NCBI GenBank assembly: GCA_023846275.1
Contig: CM043875.1
Location: forward strand, 41,136,633 to 41,200,632
Direction: 5' to 3'
Length of the DNA: 64,000 nucleotides
Origin: Vanilla planifolia
Taxonomy: Eukaryota; Streptophyta; Magnoliopsida; Asparagales; Orchidaceae
In this document: one piece after another, positions 62,051-64,000 of the stretch
Position numbering within the stretch: position 1 is the stretch's first letter
Layout of the letters: every line of letters starts with the position of its first letter
Made by a program: the position numbers and the translations under genes
The notes under the pieces: generated by a model
Databases searched by the model: none
Told to the model about the DNA's origin: nothing
What the model saw: the letters and a program-made list of their open reading frames with translations, nothing else

Positions 62051-64000
62051 ATTAGATTTTCAAAACACAACATTCTGTTAGCACAATATATAATATTTCA
62101 AAAATGAAGGTAATTATTCAAATAATTAATTTTAGAAATTTTGAAATTATCTAACATTTAAATTAACAAAAAATTAAGATCTTAGGGATTTATCTAAAAT
62201 CTGAGAAAACATTTATAGCATTCAAAATATAAAGAAAAATTAGTTTTATATTTATTTTGAATTATTTAAAATTTTGAAGAATTTTAAGAAAACTATTTAA
62301 TTTTTTTTAAAACTTATATGTTTTTAAAGAAATGATACTAGTCTTAAGAAGAGAAGTGAATTTTAAACATAAAATTTAAAATTAAGATTCATATGATGCA
62401 AATTTTGAAGAATTTGGATTCAAATTGATTATATAATAAAATGTCATATTTATATGAAAAATATTATGATAAATGTTTTTTAAAGAAAAAATAATTAAAT
62501 TATTATATGATTTTTAAAAAATATGAAAAAAAAGTATAGAAATAATAATTTTTATTTGAAGTTCAATTATATTATTTTTGTGAAAATTTGACATTTCTAG
62601 ATGGGAATATTTATGGAAAAAGTTTTATTTAAATGATTTTTATAGGAAAAAAATTAAATATTTGTAAAAAAATATAAAAATTTTAGATTTCGTAAAGTTT
62701 TATGAGTAATTTATTTTAAAATTTATTGAAAACTTTTTTAAGATAATTTGGATTAAAAAATTCAAGAAATTAAACTCAAGCTAAAATTTGGATTTAAAAT
62801 ATAATATTTTCTAAATTCTAAAAATTTCATTTATCCTTAAAATTAATTGGCGAGCAAAACTATGTAAAATGGCCATTGTTAGTTCTGGAAACTGAGGAAG
62901 ACTTCCAAGGAACATTGAGCATGGGCTAACCTCCACTTTATTGAAGTTTGATGTGTTGAGGTGGAGAAAATTGACGATTTTGTCAATTTAAGAAGCTATA
63001 GGACATGAGAATGGCTAGAAATGTAAACATTCAAAATTGAAAACTATAAAATATTGGAGTTGGCCATGGAAGGAGGCTAATAGCATTGCATTGGAAAATT
63101 GGAGAGGATTGTGAGTTATTGTGCAAGAATTGGAGAGAATCATGTAGTTAGACTTTCACAAATCCCCAACTATGTGCTTCTTCAATGTGGGCATTTTAGC
63201 AAGTGGAACCAAGGTAGACAAAAAGCATTTAGCTTATTACATCTTGTGGGAGGTTTTATTCATAATAATTCAACTCTAGCTGTGACCACAACATCGAATT
63301 TTGAGATAGGTGATTGAACTTTGTGGTGCATTTGTTTGCTATTAAAGGCATGAAAAATAATCCTCAAATGGAGGATAAAAATCTATAATTGTGAAAAATT
63401 TGAAAATATGTTGGATCATCACTATGGAAGAGGGATAAGGTCTATAGTGATTTTGAATAAGCAAATAAACTTACGAATGATGTAACCAAAAGAAGAAATA
63501 TTTTAGAATAGTGCAACTATGGTGTAACTGGAGAAGAAAAAGTTTCAAAAGGATAAAGCTTCAATTGTGAGAAATTTATTTATCAATCCCAATTTAGTGA
63601 TAAAATTCAAAAATATATTAAATTAAAAAAGAGTCAAAAGACCTACATAATAAAAATAAAGATGAAAACATTTTGAAGAGATTCTTGATTAAAAAGCATG
63701 GTTATTTTATTATTATACTTTTCTATATATCTTTAAGTTTATGTGATATAAATTTAATCTAATATGTGACATGATCTAACTATTAATATTTATGCATAAA
63801 TAGTTGTTGCTTATTGAGCATGTGTCGATGACTTAGCCTTTCTTTGGCATTAATTACTATAATTGAAAATGTTAAACTACACAGGAATCTAGTAGAGTAA
63901 TTTGAAGATATGCTTATTAGCTCACTTATTTTATTTTATTTTGACTTAGAAATTATGTGATTAAAAACATGGTTTGAAAAATTTGGTGATGCTAAGATTG
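62051..64000. other. AT-rich region at the right edge
   Basis: No supported gene. From 62051 to 62840 it is extremely A/T-rich. An ORF at 63099-63317 and other short ORFs show no recognised domain. No exon continuing the YjbQ-like gene was found. Confidence 0.6.

Noticed and set aside
1-64000. CRISPR arrays, bacterial operons or rRNA genes
   Set aside because: None is visible. Repeats are plant microsatellites, minisatellites and TE-derived, and genes have introns. tRNA genes were not exhaustively scanned by eye.

Overview
The window is angiosperm nuclear DNA. The genes have introns with GT/AG boundaries, the intergenic DNA is very AT-rich, and three genes belong to plant lineages: LHCB7, a plant subtilase, and a prolamin-like ECA1 secreted peptide. 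I cannot assign a species. Transposable elements fill much of the space, including the introns.

Left part (1-15.8 kb): the 5' part of a membrane-anchored short-chain dehydrogenase (11-beta-HSD/steroleosin type) runs off the left edge on the minus strand. About 6 kb of AT-rich DNA follows, with microsatellites, two 100-bp-period repeat arrays and an LTR remnant. Next is a GC-rich L1-type LINE on the plus strand (7.2-13.4 kb) with ORF1 and an EN-RT-RNase H ORF2, both broken. A degenerate 23-24 bp minisatellite lies directly behind it.

Middle (15.8-33.7 kb): LHCB7, a rarely expressed member of the light-harvesting family, spreads six small exons (332 codons) over 17.8 kb. Introns 2 (9.1 kb) and 4 (6.3 kb) are swollen by LTR remnants and local tandem duplications.

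Right-middle (36.7-50.1 kb): a complete 11-exon subtilase gene (763 residues, all catalytic residues present) carries a decayed antisense Ty3/gypsy element, with both about 2-kb LTRs, inside its 9.2-kb intron 4. A small single-exon gene for a six-cysteine secreted prolamin-like/ECA1 protein follows on the minus strand.

Right part (50-64 kb): an AT-rich stretch with a roughly 480-bp direct duplication, then the first exon of a YjbQ/UPF0047-family gene whose remaining exons are not seen here. After that comes a second L1 of the same family on the minus strand, inserted into a decayed Ty1/copia RNase H region. The copia reading frame on the two sides joins across the LINE with a 7-bp target duplication.

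The genes do not form a pathway. I found no novel biological system. The most informative observations are the nested LINE-in-copia insertion, a bare poly(T) insertion with a 15-bp target duplication inside one gypsy LTR, stop codons in both LINEs that look like cytosine deamination, and an in-frame 78-nt intron in the subtilase gene. All exon structures were read by eye from splice signals and family conservation, without transcripts.
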